DNA of 64,000 bases from Nitzschia sp. DOCU1 (GCA_951394045.1 OX595997.1:1116001-1180000), one strand, 5' to 3'; shown: positions 21,367 to 33,864, counted from the stretch's first letter. The notes: generated by a model from the sequence alone, not told the origin. A program made the numbers and translations.

Positions 21367-23532
21367 ATGAAGTCTTCCAAGCTCTTTTATCACAAGGACA
21401 GCGACATTGACGAGTGTCACCAGCAGCAGCAAACGTCTTCAGGACCGTATTTCCACACGTCGTCATCGTCGTCAGTAGCTGCCGAACAGCGGCATGATTA
21501 TCATGCACTCTGTGGTGTTGCTCTGACGGTCATGTTGCTCATGACGCAAATCAACCTTTGGGTGCTTGTGTGTGTATTGGAATCCTCGCCGCAGGCCTTG
21601 TTGTGGATGAATCAGCTAGTGCCTGCCACTCCAACAACCTGGATGGGTGTTACGACTAGAACGAATTCGTCACCCGCTTCCTTTGCCCAGGACAATCATG
21701 AGCAATTGCAAAGGCTCATTCATGCCGATTCCATGCTCTCGTGGACCAAAACTACTGACGAGTTTTTTCAAGAACTTAACTTGACGGCGGTGTTGACTCC
21801 CGAGGTATTGCCATCCCTCGTGAAACTCCATGGACGGCCCAAAGGCGAAAAGATCAAAGCGTGGAGGAATACTCAAAAGTACTACTATGTGTGGGAAGCA
21901 AACCTTTGTTTTGCCGCACGCAACTTTTTAAAAGCCGGCGGAGTCAAACCACACGTCTTGTTTACGTACTTGAATGAGAATCGAGGTGCATTTAGCATGG
22001 ACGTCCGCAATCGAACGGTGGAATGGGACCACTTGGCAACGCACTGGACCAAGTGGGGATGCACCGATGAGGAAATTTTCACATATTTGGATCACCCAAA
22101 CACCAAAGCTGTCTTTACGACCCAGCATCAATCGTATGCACATCCCAAAGTACATTCCATCCCACTCGGAGCGTCGCCAGTGGTTTTCGACAAGCTTCTG
22201 AGTGCCATTCAGCTCCCGCCCAAGGAACGGACACAACTGTTAATGATCAATGACAATGGATGGAAGTTTCGAGCACAAGTGACTCAAACTGTTACTGGAA
22301 ATTTTGCCAGGGATCGTCCCGACATGCCTCCCTTGCAAAACACATATTCCAAAGAACCGGGATCCGGGGCCAAGTACGTGGAAGAACTACGAATTTCCAA
22401 ATTCATCCTGGCGCCTTCAGGCTTGGGCTGGGATTGCTATCGTATTTGGGAAGCCTTGTACATGGGAGTCATACCCATCATCGAACGTTACGACCGACCA
22501 GAGGATGCTTGGCGAGAAACCTTACGGGATCTTCCCGTATTGTGGGTCAATCACTTGGAAGACGTTACTCCGGACCTGCTCGAGAAGGAGTACATTCAAA
22601 TTGCTGCGAACCAATACAATTACAAGAAACTAACAAAACAGTGGTGGATTGACTATTTTCGATCCTTCTTTGCCGACGAGCTGGCGTTATTGGAACATAC
22701 TACCGCCAACACTGCTGAAACTACTCAGAAACCACTCGCTGCTACTCGTGCTATTGCGTCGAATCTCTTGCGGTTGTACTCCAAAGATCCCAACGAGATT
22801 CCGCGCATTCTGCACTTTGTCTATGTCACCCCCGGTTTGCCGGAAGACCAACCGGCGCTGCCAGTAACAGTGCAGAATCGTATAACCGAATGGAGCCGAT
22901 TGCATCCCGATTGGATGGTAATCTTATGGGACAACACGGCCTTTCGTCGCGAGTTTCCCGATTTGTTTGAGTTGGTAAAACACATCAAGACCATGTCTTG
23001 GATTTCCAACTTGCTCCGGTATCACGCTTTGGAAAAATACGGCGGTGTCTACTTGGATGTGGACATTGTGCCTATCCGGTCCATTGAACCGTTGCGATCG
23101 CGTTTCACCAATTTTGCCGCTTGTGAGCAACCCCAAAGCGATGGTCCACGTCAAAGCGAATCCAACTACACGGTTACGTACTGCGAAATCGTCAACAACA
23201 ATGTGATTGGCGTTCCACCCCATCATCCTGCCATGCGGGATGTTATACAGTTGGCTGTGAAGAATACCAAACTCCGGCTCTATCACTTTCCCGACTCGGG
23301 AGGTCCCTACGAATTAGTAACAACGGGCCCGCCCGTTTGGAGCAAATCTGTCAAAAAGTTTGGCTTGAATATATTACACCCCAGTCTCTTTTATCCCTGC
23401 CATTGGGATCACAAGGATCATTGCCGACTGGAACTATGGAAGGATCAGTCCCACGTATACGGCATGCACGAGTGGACAATGAGCTGGCTCAGCAAAAAGC
23501 CAGCAGGCACTTACCCGACATTAGACGACTAA
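21367..23532 (+). CDS. Two-domain glycosyltransferase: exostosin-like plus GT32
   Basis: 721 residues, single exon, type II membrane topology with a TM around residues 48-71. The N-terminal lumenal part (about 150-440) resembles exostosin/GT47-type domains, with the hallmark KFILAPSGLGWDCYRIWEALYMG followed by VIPII. The C-terminal part (about 475-715) is a GT32-type sugar transferase: PRILHFVYV, ISNLLRYHALEKYGGVYLDVDIVP (the DxD metal site) and a final HPSLFYP. Both would act in the Golgi, probably one after the other on the same glycan. The sugars are not deducible. Confidence 0.85.
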   Translation: MKSSKLFYHKDSDIDECHQQQQTSSGPYFHTSSSSSVAAEQRHDYHALCGVALTVMLLMTQINLWVLVCVLESSPQALLWMNQLVPATPTTWMGVTTRTNSSPASFAQDNHEQLQRLIHADSMLSWTKTTDEFFQELNLTAVLTPEVLPSLVKLHGRPKGEKIKAWRNTQKYYYVWEANLCFAARNFLKAGGVKPHVLFTYLNENRGAFSMDVRNRTVEWDHLATHWTKWGCTDEEIFTYLDHPNTKAVFTTQHQSYAHPKVHSIPLGASPVVFDKLLSAIQLPPKERTQLLMINDNGWKFRAQVTQTVTGNFARDRPDMPPLQNTYSKEPGSGAKYVEELRISKFILAPSGLGWDCYRIWEALYMGVIPIIERYDRPEDAWRETLRDLPVLWVNHLEDVTPDLLEKEYIQIAANQYNYKKLTKQWWIDYFRSFFADELALLEHTTANTAETTQKPLAATRAIASNLLRLYSKDPNEIPRILHFVYVTPGLPEDQPALPVTVQNRITEWSRLHPDWMVILWDNTAFRREFPDLFELVKHIKTMSWISNLLRYHALEKYGGVYLDVDIVPIRSIEPLRSRFTNFAACEQPQSDGPRQSESNYTVTYCEIVNNNVIGVPPHHPAMRDVIQLAVKNTKLRLYHFPDSGGPYELVTTGPPVWSKSVKKFGLNILHPSLFYPCHWDHKDHCRLELWKDQSHVYGMHEWTMSWLSKKPAGTYPTLDD

Positions 23533-23931
23533 ATAATAGAGGTACCTATGAAAAATGTTCAGAGCAAAAGTGTTGGTACCAGAAGGATTCTGGTACAAGG
23601 ATTTCTTCTTTCAGGGAACGAATGAACAGCTCCTGTGCAGTCTCTAGGGAAGTTCATACTACATATAATCTACCCACTTCCCCTCCCAAATAAAAATGAG
23701 CTTTTCGTGGTAAACATATGGCGCAGATAGACGTAGATTGCCATTGGGGTGTTGCGCATGAATATTGTTTATCTATGGCTTGAAGCCGAATCGTACTCTT
23801 GTAGTTCTCAAGTGTAATAAGTGATTATCAATAATGGAATAAAAGCAATTACCTCGAAGAGACTATTGCAGCTACTCAAAATAGTATCTTCCAAACGAAC
23901 GCCAGCGCATCCATTTTGGAAGTGTCCAATT
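23533..23931. other. Convergent intergenic, nothing recognised
   Basis: About 400 bp between convergent stops; likely two 3' UTRs. Confidence 0.4.
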
Positions 23932-25416
23932 TCAGTTGTCGCCGCGAAGAATTTCATTTATAGCGATCGGCAATCGCTCCATCGTATTGATTTGGACGTC
24001 AACGTGCTCTCTGGCGGCCTCATTCATTCGAATTCGGGTCTCCAATTCCCTCCTAGTAGTAGTAGACCAGCTAGGTTGTGGAATATTCAGATCGAATCGG
24101 AATGGGGCGGTCTGGCCCAAACTTTTCGGAAGCTCTACCAGTATCGTCTTGGCACCACACAGGGAACTACCTCCCACATCAAACGCCAAGTCATCACCGA
24201 CATGAATCCATACCAGATCGTCGTAGTGGTCCGGCCACACTAATGGCTTGATCGGTTCCTTGTTCTGCGCCAAATACATGTTATCCTGGGCCTGCTTCAA
24301 CAGAGCGTATTGATGACGAGCCGCATCGTAAATCCAGGTCAATTCTGCCTTTTCTCCAACTTCTCCCAAATCCTGGAAAAACTTGCGTCGGCCCCCTTGA
24401 TCGTCCTCCCACGACATGCAAAAGTCAAAATAGGGTGCGAGCGTAAATGTCATCAAAAGTGGATTGGCACGGCCATCGGTAACAGCTCCGATAATTACGT
24501 TGGGGTGTTCCTTTTTAATTTGCTTCAAAGCATCGATGACATGAGGGAAGATGTTGCGTTCTGCCGCATGGTGACGAGCCATCTCCCATTCCGTCAATAC
24601 TGACTGAAGAATAGTATCCGAAACTGCATTTTTGGCCCAACTGACATGGAAAAAATACGAAACAAAGTGAGACAAAGATTCTTCATATGAGTGACAAAGC
24701 AAGCAGATGGCAAAGACGTACGTTTGTGCATGTTTCTTGACATTGGCCGTCAACGCTTCGACTGGGGTAGCCCAGTCGTCTGCCACTTCCTTCAGCTTTC
24801 GGTTCAAAATAACTTTTTCCATTTCACGTCGAATTGCCAACTCTCGAATTTCAGTATGCGTCCTAATAAAATATTCCCAAGACAGCATTGTTGAAGTGTG
24901 AGATCATGGATACAACAACAGGTTAGCCCTTGGCGGCGCTTTAACTTTACTTACAATCCAGCAGCCTTTTCAGGGTCCGTCGCGGCAATTTCTTCCCGTA
25001 CTTGCTTTCCCGTGTTGACAATGTCAAAAGCAGACAACCCGGGGAATCCGAATTTTTCCATGGCTTGGACAAAGGCATCTGTAGCAAAGGACCAAGTTGT
25101 AAGTGAGTGAGAAACCCAGCGTGACGCCCCGCGAGTCGTATTTCCGAACCAGATATCATATCTTACCATTGGCGGCTTTGACTACCGGCTCGATGGGGTA
25201 TAGCGTATCATCGAGGTCAAATGTAAGAAGGCCAAGCTCTTGAACTGCTGGCTTGGAAGCGGTGGCAACAGCCCCATCTTCTTGTGTCGACGCCGAGAGT
25301 CTCGTTGCCGTTGGTGACACTACCCGAGGCGGATGGCGATGAACGAGTGTAAAGGCGCTCGTAAAAGTAGCACCGAGTAGACCGACCAGGCTCAATACTC
25401 GTACTGAGACCTTCAT
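23932..25416 (-). CDS. Plastid-targeted HAD-superfamily hydrolase
   Basis: Four exons (25167-25416, 24955-25078, 24722-24862, 23932-24640) with GT-AG introns of 88, 92 and 81 bp; about 407 residues. The signal peptide ends TSAF-TLVH, typical of diatom plastid proteins. HAD motif I is FDLDDTLYP (D67, D69), motif II is VTDGRAN and motif IV is GDDLAFDVGG. An insertion between motifs I and II (helical, RRREME-like) forms the cap. The domain probably dephosphorylates a small plastid metabolite, but the substrate cannot be read. The third intron is 81 bp, in frame and free of stops, so retention would give a protein with 27 extra residues. Confidence 0.83.
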
Positions 25417-26484
25417 TTCTTTCTTCTTCTATTATCAGGGGGGTGGTTGTGTTATGGGAATGGTGGGATCCACTGTTGTTGTCGTGGTAAATAAAGAAGA
25501 TCCAAGAGAACTCAACGAAACCTGCTGTCAATCAATCGGAGGGATGATGGGAAAGTCCCGCGGCCAACCAAACGGTCCGCCCCCGACCTTCCGACTGGTT
25601 TTCTTTAAAAAAGCGACGTGTTTGAGAATTTCCCAAGTTATCGTATGATGACTTACCAATAAGTTATATTTAGTATGTTGAAAAGATCTTTATTGAGTCC
25701 ATTGGGTCTTTATTATTGATTTAGCATAAGAGTTGTTGCGATGTACCTCGATTAATACCAAGACGTTATTGAAGATCTTTTCTGCCCGTATGTCCCACCA
25801 GAGGATTGGAAGGACCCCGACATCCAGTGCTGACGCATGCGTATGTCATGCATTCAAATAAGTCGACGATCGACGACTTCTTCGACTGGCTCTAGAGCGG
25901 AGCATGCACAACGAAAGGAAGGGTAAAAGTCCCAACAAAGTTTCTTGGAATACCAAAATGACTATAACCCTTTCGCTCTGCATGTCTTACGTATGCAAAA
26001 ACGAAGGGAGCTTTCCTTTCGAGGACCAATGAGAACTCGGGCGTCTTTCCAAGATCATGACGGTTTTCACGTTCTGAGCATAATATAATTGAAAGGTTCT
26101 TAAATGACTGACCTCCTTCGCGATTCATTGGCTTAGTGATTCACTACGGATTCCTTCGTGCTTATCTTGTTGGGCCCTTGAATCAATTTAGAACTTGAAA
26201 CGCAGAAATTTTATCAATGGCAATAGTCAGAAATGACTGCTGCACAACAAACGCAAAGCGAGGGCGCGATAAGCCACATCGCACGAAAAACGGAGGTGCT
26301 CGTCGCTCCCTCGCCATAACTGCCACCAACCGACCACGCATCGTGCTGCGCTACGCTACTCGTAGGACAAAAGGAAGCGTTTGAGCGCTAGGGCTTTGTT
26401 GTTAATCTTGTTTGGTCGAGCCCCTTCAACGACTACAGTGGGCGGTTGTTACAGCATCCCCCATTATAGAATAGACCTAACACC
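25417..26484. other. Divergent promoter region, HAD / cyclase
   Basis: About 1.07 kb between divergent starts. No supported gene or clear repeat. Confidence 0.4.
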
Positions 26485-28852
26485 ATGGCAACGACTACAA
26501 CTGTTAGGTCGGCTAGCCCAGCCATGGGCGCGTCGTCCAACAGGAGTAGCGATAGACGCACCGTCAGCAGTTCGAAGCCTGGCAGTTCCAGGCCGCCTCC
26601 GGCCTCCAGGGGAGTCTCCAAGACGAAAAGCGACGAGAGTTTGGACGAGATGCAGGTGCTCCAGGGATCGTCGCGGAATACCGATATGAACTCGTCATTC
26701 AATAACAGGACACGCATCGCAAACATGGCGGCAAAACTTAATGACAGCGCCAGTAGTTTTCGTAGCAGTGAGGGGGAGGAGAGTTTGATGTCACCCCGTT
26801 CCAAGAGAAGCGACCGACAGAGTTCCCGAAACCGGCCAGTTCGTAACGGTAGACAGCGTTCCGAGTCCCCCTCTCTAGAGGACGATGATGGCACTGTCGT
26901 ATCGACAGCGACCAGTAGTAGCAAGCCTAGTTCGAGCAAAAGCACTCACCGCGAAAGTCGAAGTAGCGGACGTAGCAAAGGGGGAAGCCGTGGGTCATCT
27001 CGTAGTCGGAGCAAGAGCCGAAGTCGGTCCAAGTCAGCGAAAGCAAGTCGACGACGCAACCCTCTTCCCCGAAGCGGTTCGGATGAAGGCGCTGGACTTT
27101 CTGGAAAAAATCGCCAGAAAAACGGGGAAACTATGGATTTTAACAATTCCACCTGCTTTATTCCACCGATTAGTCCGGTGCACGCCGAGGATGGTGATTT
27201 GCCCAAGGCTCCAGCGACAGGAGCAAGTTTGTCTCCCTCCGAACTCGAGCTAATGGACTTTTTGACCAGTGGCGAAAATGGCGAGCCCACCAATTCGCAA
27301 CGACTTGGACGTAGCGTACCGCTTCTTCAGAATTTGGACGGCAGTGGCCGTGCCAGCCGAACTACAGGTCGAAGGAACGGTGGAAGTATGCGTCGAGAAC
27401 GCACTACTGGAAGCCGATCCAAGGAGCGGATACCTTCCACTCGAGGAGAGAGGAGCGACACCGTCGGGAGTGTAGTCACCAGCAGCTCTTCTTATAAGCG
27501 CCCTCCCCGTACTCATCGGGGCGTCGGCCGTTCGCAAAGCGCTCAAGCCACTAGCGCTAGCATGGACGCCCTCCTATCACCCAGAAAGAATCTCCCCCCT
27601 TCTGGTTCATCACAAAATAGGTCCCCCAGCCGAGGAGTCGGCCGCTCCAAGTCGACGGATGACATGGGTGATTTGAACAACTTTTTTGCTCAGACGACTC
27701 AAGTAAGTCGCCGCAAAAAGCCAGCAAGTGGTAGCCGAAGTGTGGCCAGTATGCCAGCTCGTTCCAAGCGAAATCCCAACCGCACCAAGAAAACAGGAAG
27801 TGGCGATAATGGAGATTCAATGAAACCCCCAAGCAGCAGATCGACGGTCACGGAGTCAGAGACGTATGATAGTGATGAGGAGGATGATTCCATTGATGAA
27901 TCCCTGGAAGAACTGAACGACAATCGGCAGTATCCTACTAGCTCTCGAAGCGTGGAATCGTACAGTGATTTTGATGGTAGTGCTGGCTCTATGGGTCAGT
28001 CGTTATCGACTCTGAACATGGAAGCGGCACTGCAGTTGCACATGAATCGGACAGAGAATCTTTTATTTGATGTCTTTCCCAAACATATTGCCGAGGCACT
28101 GCGAAGTGGACGAAAGGTGGAGCCTGAAAATCATGAGTGTGTCACCATTTTCTTCAGCGATATTGTTGGATTTACGGAAATCTCGAGCGAGCTGGACCCG
28201 CTCAAAATTTCGGACTTGTTGGACCGTCTCTACAACAGTTTCGATGCTCTCTCGCATTATCATGATGTTTTCAAAGTCGAAACAATTGGAGATGCTTACG
28301 TAAGTGACTTTTGGCGGCTAGGACAGATATCCGGCCTAATAGAATTATGCCCTCACAACTTCCATGTATTTTCAGATGGCCGTGACAAATTTAACCAAAA
28401 AGCAACCTGATCACTGCAAACGCATTGCTGAGTTTGCTATTGATGCGATCCGTGTTGCTAACCAGACCTTGGTGGACAAGGAAGATCCCGCACGGGGATT
28501 CGTTAATATCCGCGTAGGTTTCCATTCTGGCCCTGTCGTCAGTAATGTGGTCGGAAGTCGTAACCCTCGCTTTTGTTTGTTTGGAGATACTGTGAACACG
28601 GCGTCCCGAATGGAATCGAATTCTGCCCCCAATCGTATCCACTGCAGTGATACTTCCGCCGAGCTACTAAAAGAACAACATCCTAATTTGCGGTTGAATC
28701 CTCGTGGTACCATTGAAGTTAAGGGCAAGGGAGAAATGGAGACATTCTGGGTGAACGAAGACGCGGCCGTTCAGAGTCAACGCAATGGGACAAGTCGGTC
28801 TATTTTCAAAATCCTGAAACACCGAGCGAATCGCCGCGGTAGTGTGATGTAG
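26485..28852 (+). CDS. Class III nucleotide cyclase, guanylate type, soluble
   Basis: Two exons (26485-28299 and 28376-28852), with a 76-bp GT-AG intron falling inside the active site between GDAY and MAV; 763 residues. The first 520 residues are Ser/Arg-rich and disordered (many RS, SRS and basic clusters). The catalytic domain follows an amphipathic linker ([17 protein letters not shown], the usual cyclase dimer helix). The metal-binding Asp residues are in FSDIVGFTE (D559) and ETIGDAY (D603). The base-selecting residues are Glu in KVETIGD (E599) and Cys in [15 protein letters not shown] (about C672), the pair seen in guanylate cyclases. No membrane or kinase-like region is present, unlike receptor cyclases. 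Confidence 0.88.
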
Positions 28853-29912
28853 GATGATGGTGTCGTAGAGATACAAATATTATACCCGAGTTGACGCATT
28901 CAATTTGGAAGCTTTGACAACATAATGTAAACTATAGATCATATTGGAAAACGGTGGTGTGTTGGCATCGGGCTAGACACGGCCCCACTTTTAATTTTGC
29001 GAGCTCATTGTACGAATGTTGGGGGACGGCTGAAACAGATCATGGTTAGCTTGCTTGTGCCGTCAATTGTCTAACTTTGCTCTTCCAATAAGGGACCAAG
29101 GACATCTGCGAGATACCCACAATCAATATCTCCGTCGCCGGCATCAAAAGTCGTTACAATTCCATCGGCGTCACGTAAGCATATGTGTCTTTGCATCTCT
29201 TCTCTTCCAACTCGAAGCAAGCACACGTTGCCGTCATCGTCACAGAGTAGTCTATGTACACAGAAACTCCCGAAACACTTTGCGCCTTGACAAAGTGCCC
29301 GAATACTGTTCAACCACAATGGTGATGCAAGGACATGATGAATTTGTCTCAACAACAGGATTCTCAAAACGAGACCATCTTCATGGCTGGAAAGGAATAC
29401 TTCTCAATTTCTGCTGCTGCTGAGAATGCCCAGCAGCATCCATGTAAATGGCCGTATCACGGCATATCGCGCAAGCCCCCTGCTGCTACAGCTACGCTCG
29501 CTGTTTCTCTGTAGGTGCGCATGCGTTTCGGGGTTGTCTAGTTTGGAGAGAGGTCGGAAGGGGGTGCGCCATGGTCCAACATTTTGGCATCACCTTTCTT
29601 CTTGCATCCACGGTATCTTGGTACGTTTTGGCGAATTGTCGACGCCGTACAGACTCTAACGGATGAGGGGAATCCCGCCCCGCGCACCGACCTTCCGTGC
29701 ATTCCCCTCTTTCATCTTGGCGTGCCAATCCCCCTAATAAGTGAACGAGAAACCCCCACCCGCACCACAGCTGTTTTGTGGCAGAGGGTCATTGCCCCTG
29801 TATCGATTCCATTCGTGTGGTGGTGGATTGTCTATCCCATACCCTTTCCTTGTCTTTTGTTGTTCTAATCGACTACCAGACTACTCCGTAGCCCTTAGAG
29901 TTATCCAGCAGT
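28853..29912. other. Intergenic with one possible minus-strand exon
   Basis: About 1.06 kb. The only coding-like stretch is on the minus strand at 29071-29385. The rest shows nothing. Confidence 0.35.
29071..29385 (-). CDS. Possible C-terminal exon of an unrecognised gene
   Basis: A minus-strand open frame with balanced, protein-like composition (for example LLCDDDGNVCLLRVG, DADGIVTTFDAGDGDIDCGYLADVLG) ends at a TAG. It has no good ATG. A plausible acceptor (CTTTCCAG) sits at its 5' end near 29386, suggesting a terminal exon, but I could not find an upstream exon. Low confidence. Confidence 0.25.
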   Translation of the reverse strand, partial: HEDGLVLRILLLRQIHHVLASPLWLNSIRALCQGAKCFGSFCVHRLLCDDDGNVCLLRVGREEMQRHICLRDADGIVTTFDAGDGDIDCGYLADVLGPLLEEQS

Positions 29913-32900
29913 ATGCCTGCCGAACAGCTTCGATCCCGAGCGGGCAATATTGCCAATGATAATAATGGGGGCAGTGCTGCTCCTGATGATATGGACAAGG
30001 AAGCCTTGAATGCCCGCTTGAGTGATCGGCGTCGACAACGTCGTGAACAACGCCTCAAGGGCAAAGTCACAAGCACTACGGCTCCCTCTTCATCTAACAG
30101 CAGCAACATGAACAGTAGTAGTCATAAGACTACAACGGCTGGACGACGACGCAATTTATTGCATCAGCGCAGTGCGTATTCCAGACGGAATCAACTCGTC
30201 TATGGTTTGTTGGCGTGTATGCTCATTGGCATTTGGTTGATGGGGTTCATGTTTTTAGCGAATCGAACTCATCAGTTGGATCCTCATCAAGCTAATAGTA
30301 GTAGAGGACCATGGCAACAATTGCGACAACGCGTGTCGAGCGTCGTCGGAAATCGATTGCAACATGCCCTGTCGTCTCCACAAGCACGACCTCGTGCTGC
30401 CGTTGCCATTCATGTCCAGGGAGATCCGAATCAAGTCATTGATATGCGAGAACTCAATGCTCATTTAAACTTTGATAACAAACCCGGTGGAGCTTGGACG
30501 CAAGGATGGGAAGTGGAACCCGTGGCGATTGGTGCCAGTGAAAAACCCCTCCGAGTCTTTGTCGTTCCTCATTCTCATTGTGATCCAGGTTGGATCAAAA
30601 CCTTTGATGATTACTTTCAATCACAAACCAAACAAATTCTGTCAACTGTCATTGACGCTTTGGCGGCTCATCCAAAACGTAAATTCATTTGGGCCGAAAT
30701 TTCCTATTTTGAATGGTGGTGGAGAGAACAAACTCCACAAGTACGAGAATTGACACGGACACTTCTTCAAAAAGGTCAATTGGAATTTGTCACGGGCGGC
30801 TGGGTCCAACCCGATGAGGCGAATACACAATTATATGCCATGGAAATTCAATTGCAAGAAGGGCATGACTTTATTCGAAATACATTTGGAGAAGAATACA
30901 TTCCCAAGTATGGATGGTCCATTGATCCATTTGGATACAGTCCGACCATGGCTTATTTGCTCAAAAAATATGGCTTTGAAGCCATGCTCATTCAACGGGT
31001 GCATTATCGCATCAAGAAAGAACTGGCCAAATCCAAACACTTGGAATTCATGTGGCGACAAACGTGGGATACCCAGGGCGAATACGATATCTTTACTCAT
31101 GTCATGCCCTTTTATTCCTATGATGTTCCACATACATGTGGTCCCGACCCCAAGGTGTGTTGTCAATTTGACTTTGCTCGGATTCATGGTACGACCGATT
31201 TTGTCGGCAATTGTCCCTGGGGCACACAACCCCAAAAGATTCATGATCGTAACGTTCAAGAGCGGGCCATGATGCTATTGGAGCAATATCGCAAAAAGGC
31301 CAATTTGTATCAAAGCAATGTCGTCATTGCTCCACTGGGCGATGACTTTCGCTATCGCACCAAACAAGAAGCTGAGATGCAGTATGAAAATTATCAACGC
31401 ATCTTTGATTACATTAACGAACATGTGGATGGCGTGGAGATTTCGTTTGGTACTTTGTCGGAATATTTTCAAGCGGCCATGGGTACGTTTACACCGCCCC
31501 TCCTCAAGGGATCCTTTTTTACCTATGCCGATCGTGACGAAGATTATTGGTCGGGATACTTTACCTCTCGAGTCTTTGACAAGGCCTTGGATCGACAATT
31601 GGAACGCGTACTGTATGCCGCCACAAGTTTGGGTGCTACGAAACTCGAGATGCAACAATCTCGTCGGGCCTTGTCCTTGTTTCAACATCACGATGGAGTC
31701 ACTGGAACAGCGAAAACACATGTCGTGGAAGATTATGCCAAACAAATTCACCAGTCCATTCGCCGTTGTCATGATTGGATGATTCAAAAGTTTGCGTCTT
31801 CCTACAAATTACAGAATTTGCAATCGTGTTGGCAGTCCGATGCCCCACGGGGTCTCAGTCAAAATCTTTGTGGAGAGTCGGGCGAAATTTTGGTATACAA
31901 TCCTTTAGATACGGATCAATATTGTGGAAAGGTCAAAGTGGCAAGCCGCACGTCACTCAAAGCATCGTTGCCCTGCGAAGTACCAGGCCCAGTAGCGGAT
32001 TCCAAGGCAAATATTCAATTCGATCCTCATACCGGTCTCATGACGCATCCCGTCAAGGAGGAGTGGATGGTATGGAAGGTGAAAGCGGGTGGAGCGTATT
32101 TGTTCTTTCCTGGCAAGTTAAACAACTACGATGACGAAGAGCATGAAATTGAACAGGGTGGTTATGTCGTCAAGACGAAACACTGGAAACGCACCGTGGT
32201 AGAAAAGAGCGAGACCCATGATGGGTCGACGGCCATTGTCTTGGATTTTGTATACGAGACGCACTTGCAGAATCCCAATGAAGAGTGGTTTGTCCGATTT
32301 ACGGGCGATCAAATTCTAAACGAAGGCGTCTTTCATACCGACTTGAATGGATACAATTTTGATACGCATCACTTTCGGTCCGACATGCCCATTCAATCCC
32401 AAGTCTTCCCCATGCCAACCCTGGCATCCATTGAAGATGCCAAACAACGTTTGACTATCTTGAGCGAACACGCACAGGGAACCGCGTCTTTGGAAGAAGG
32501 TTCGATTGATATCTGGTTGGATCGTCGATTGGCCCAAGACGATGAACGAGGTTTGGGACAAGGCGTCTTGGATAACGTTCCTACGCGGACGAGGTTGCGT
32601 GTCGTTTTGGAAACAGATGGCTACAAGCACGGGGATCCTGAATTCGAAATCACCAAGTTTTGCAAGCGCATGTGGAAGGAACTGAACCATCCGCTGGAAA
32701 TGTTTGGACAATTGCTTGGAGGCAAATTGTTGCCCCTGCCCGACGTGAAACCAGAATCCCACAAAATAATGATTGACAATAAGGTGAGCAAGGCGTCTGG
32801 CAATAAGTATATGATCCCCCCGGTCTACATGGTCTACAAGCGCGCCGACTATTTAAAAGAAGCGATTGAATCGCTTCGCAAGTCGGACTTTCCGCGCGAT

Positions 32901-33864
32901 CGGATTCCAATTGTCATTTCGCATGATGGGCACATTGGATCCATGACCGACTACGTGGAGAGTATCAAAGCCGAGTTCACCGTCATTCAAATATTTCATC
33001 CTCATGCGTGTTCGGAACACCCTAATTCCTTTCCAGGAGACGATCCTAGCTTGAATGTAAACTATCCAGGTGATGCGTACGGGAACCCTCGTGATGGCAC
33101 AATCACATGCTGCAAGCACCACTTTACGTGGCTCATGAATCAAGTATTTGGCATGGAGGAGTTGAAAGATGCCGATGGCTTTTTGTTTTTGGAAGAAGAT
33201 TACGTCGTGGCGCCAACTATTTATGAGACAATTGCAACGGGCTTGGAGTTCATCGACAAGAGCGGTAAGTCCAATAAATACTTTGGCTTGACCTTTGATC
33301 CGACCGAAGGCTACAGCTATAGCCCTCCCGGTGGCTTGCACGGATGGATCGAGAAGCGATTTGTCACGGGGCCCATGGTTTTTCGGCGAGACGTGTTTCA
33401 GAAAATCAAAGACAATGCCAACGAGTACTGTACTTTTGATGAATACAATTGGTAAGTGGGACTTAGCAAGGTGGAGAACGAGTCATCTCGGTTCTTCCTC
33501 CAAGATCTAATGTTCTTTGCCTCGATTCAGGGACTGGTCAATAGTTCACATGATGGGTCGCAAACAGCTTCCATATCTTGTTCTAGTACCCCAGGTGCTG
33601 CAAGTTGCCCACATTGGGTTGGAAGGAGGCTTGCACGAGAGCGCCATCACCGAACAAAAGATGCACAAGATGAAAATCCTAAAGAATCTCAAGCCGTTCC
33701 ACGACAAAATTACGGCCTCCAATCTTGTCTCTTATCAACATATGATGAAAGATCACGAAGATGGTTTCGGGGGTTGGGGGCATCCAGCCGACCACTACCA
33801 TTGCTTGGATCTCTTTGGAGTTAAACAGAGCAAGTCATGGTCGGAAGTAACGCATCTACAATAA
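29913..33864 (+). CDS. Golgi alpha-mannosidase II fused to GnT-II (N-glycan maturation)
   Basis: Two exons (29913-33451, 33531-33864), with a 79-bp intron restoring YNW-DW; 1,290 residues. It is a type II membrane protein (TM about 96-117). Residues about 210-930 are GH38 mannosidase II: zinc ligands in PHSHCDPGW, nucleophile in GWSIDPFGYSP (D338), HHDGVTGT, and the C-terminal beta-sandwich. Residues about 963-1290 match N-acetylglucosaminyltransferase II: PVYMVYKRADYL, IVISHDG, CCKHHFTWLMNQVF, FLEEDYVVAP (metal-site acidic triad), TFDEYNWDW and LVPQVLQVAHIG. Mannosidase II trims two mannoses and makes the acceptor arm for GnT-II, so consecutive Golgi steps are joined in one chain. No stop or splice signal separates the domains. 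Confidence 0.9.
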
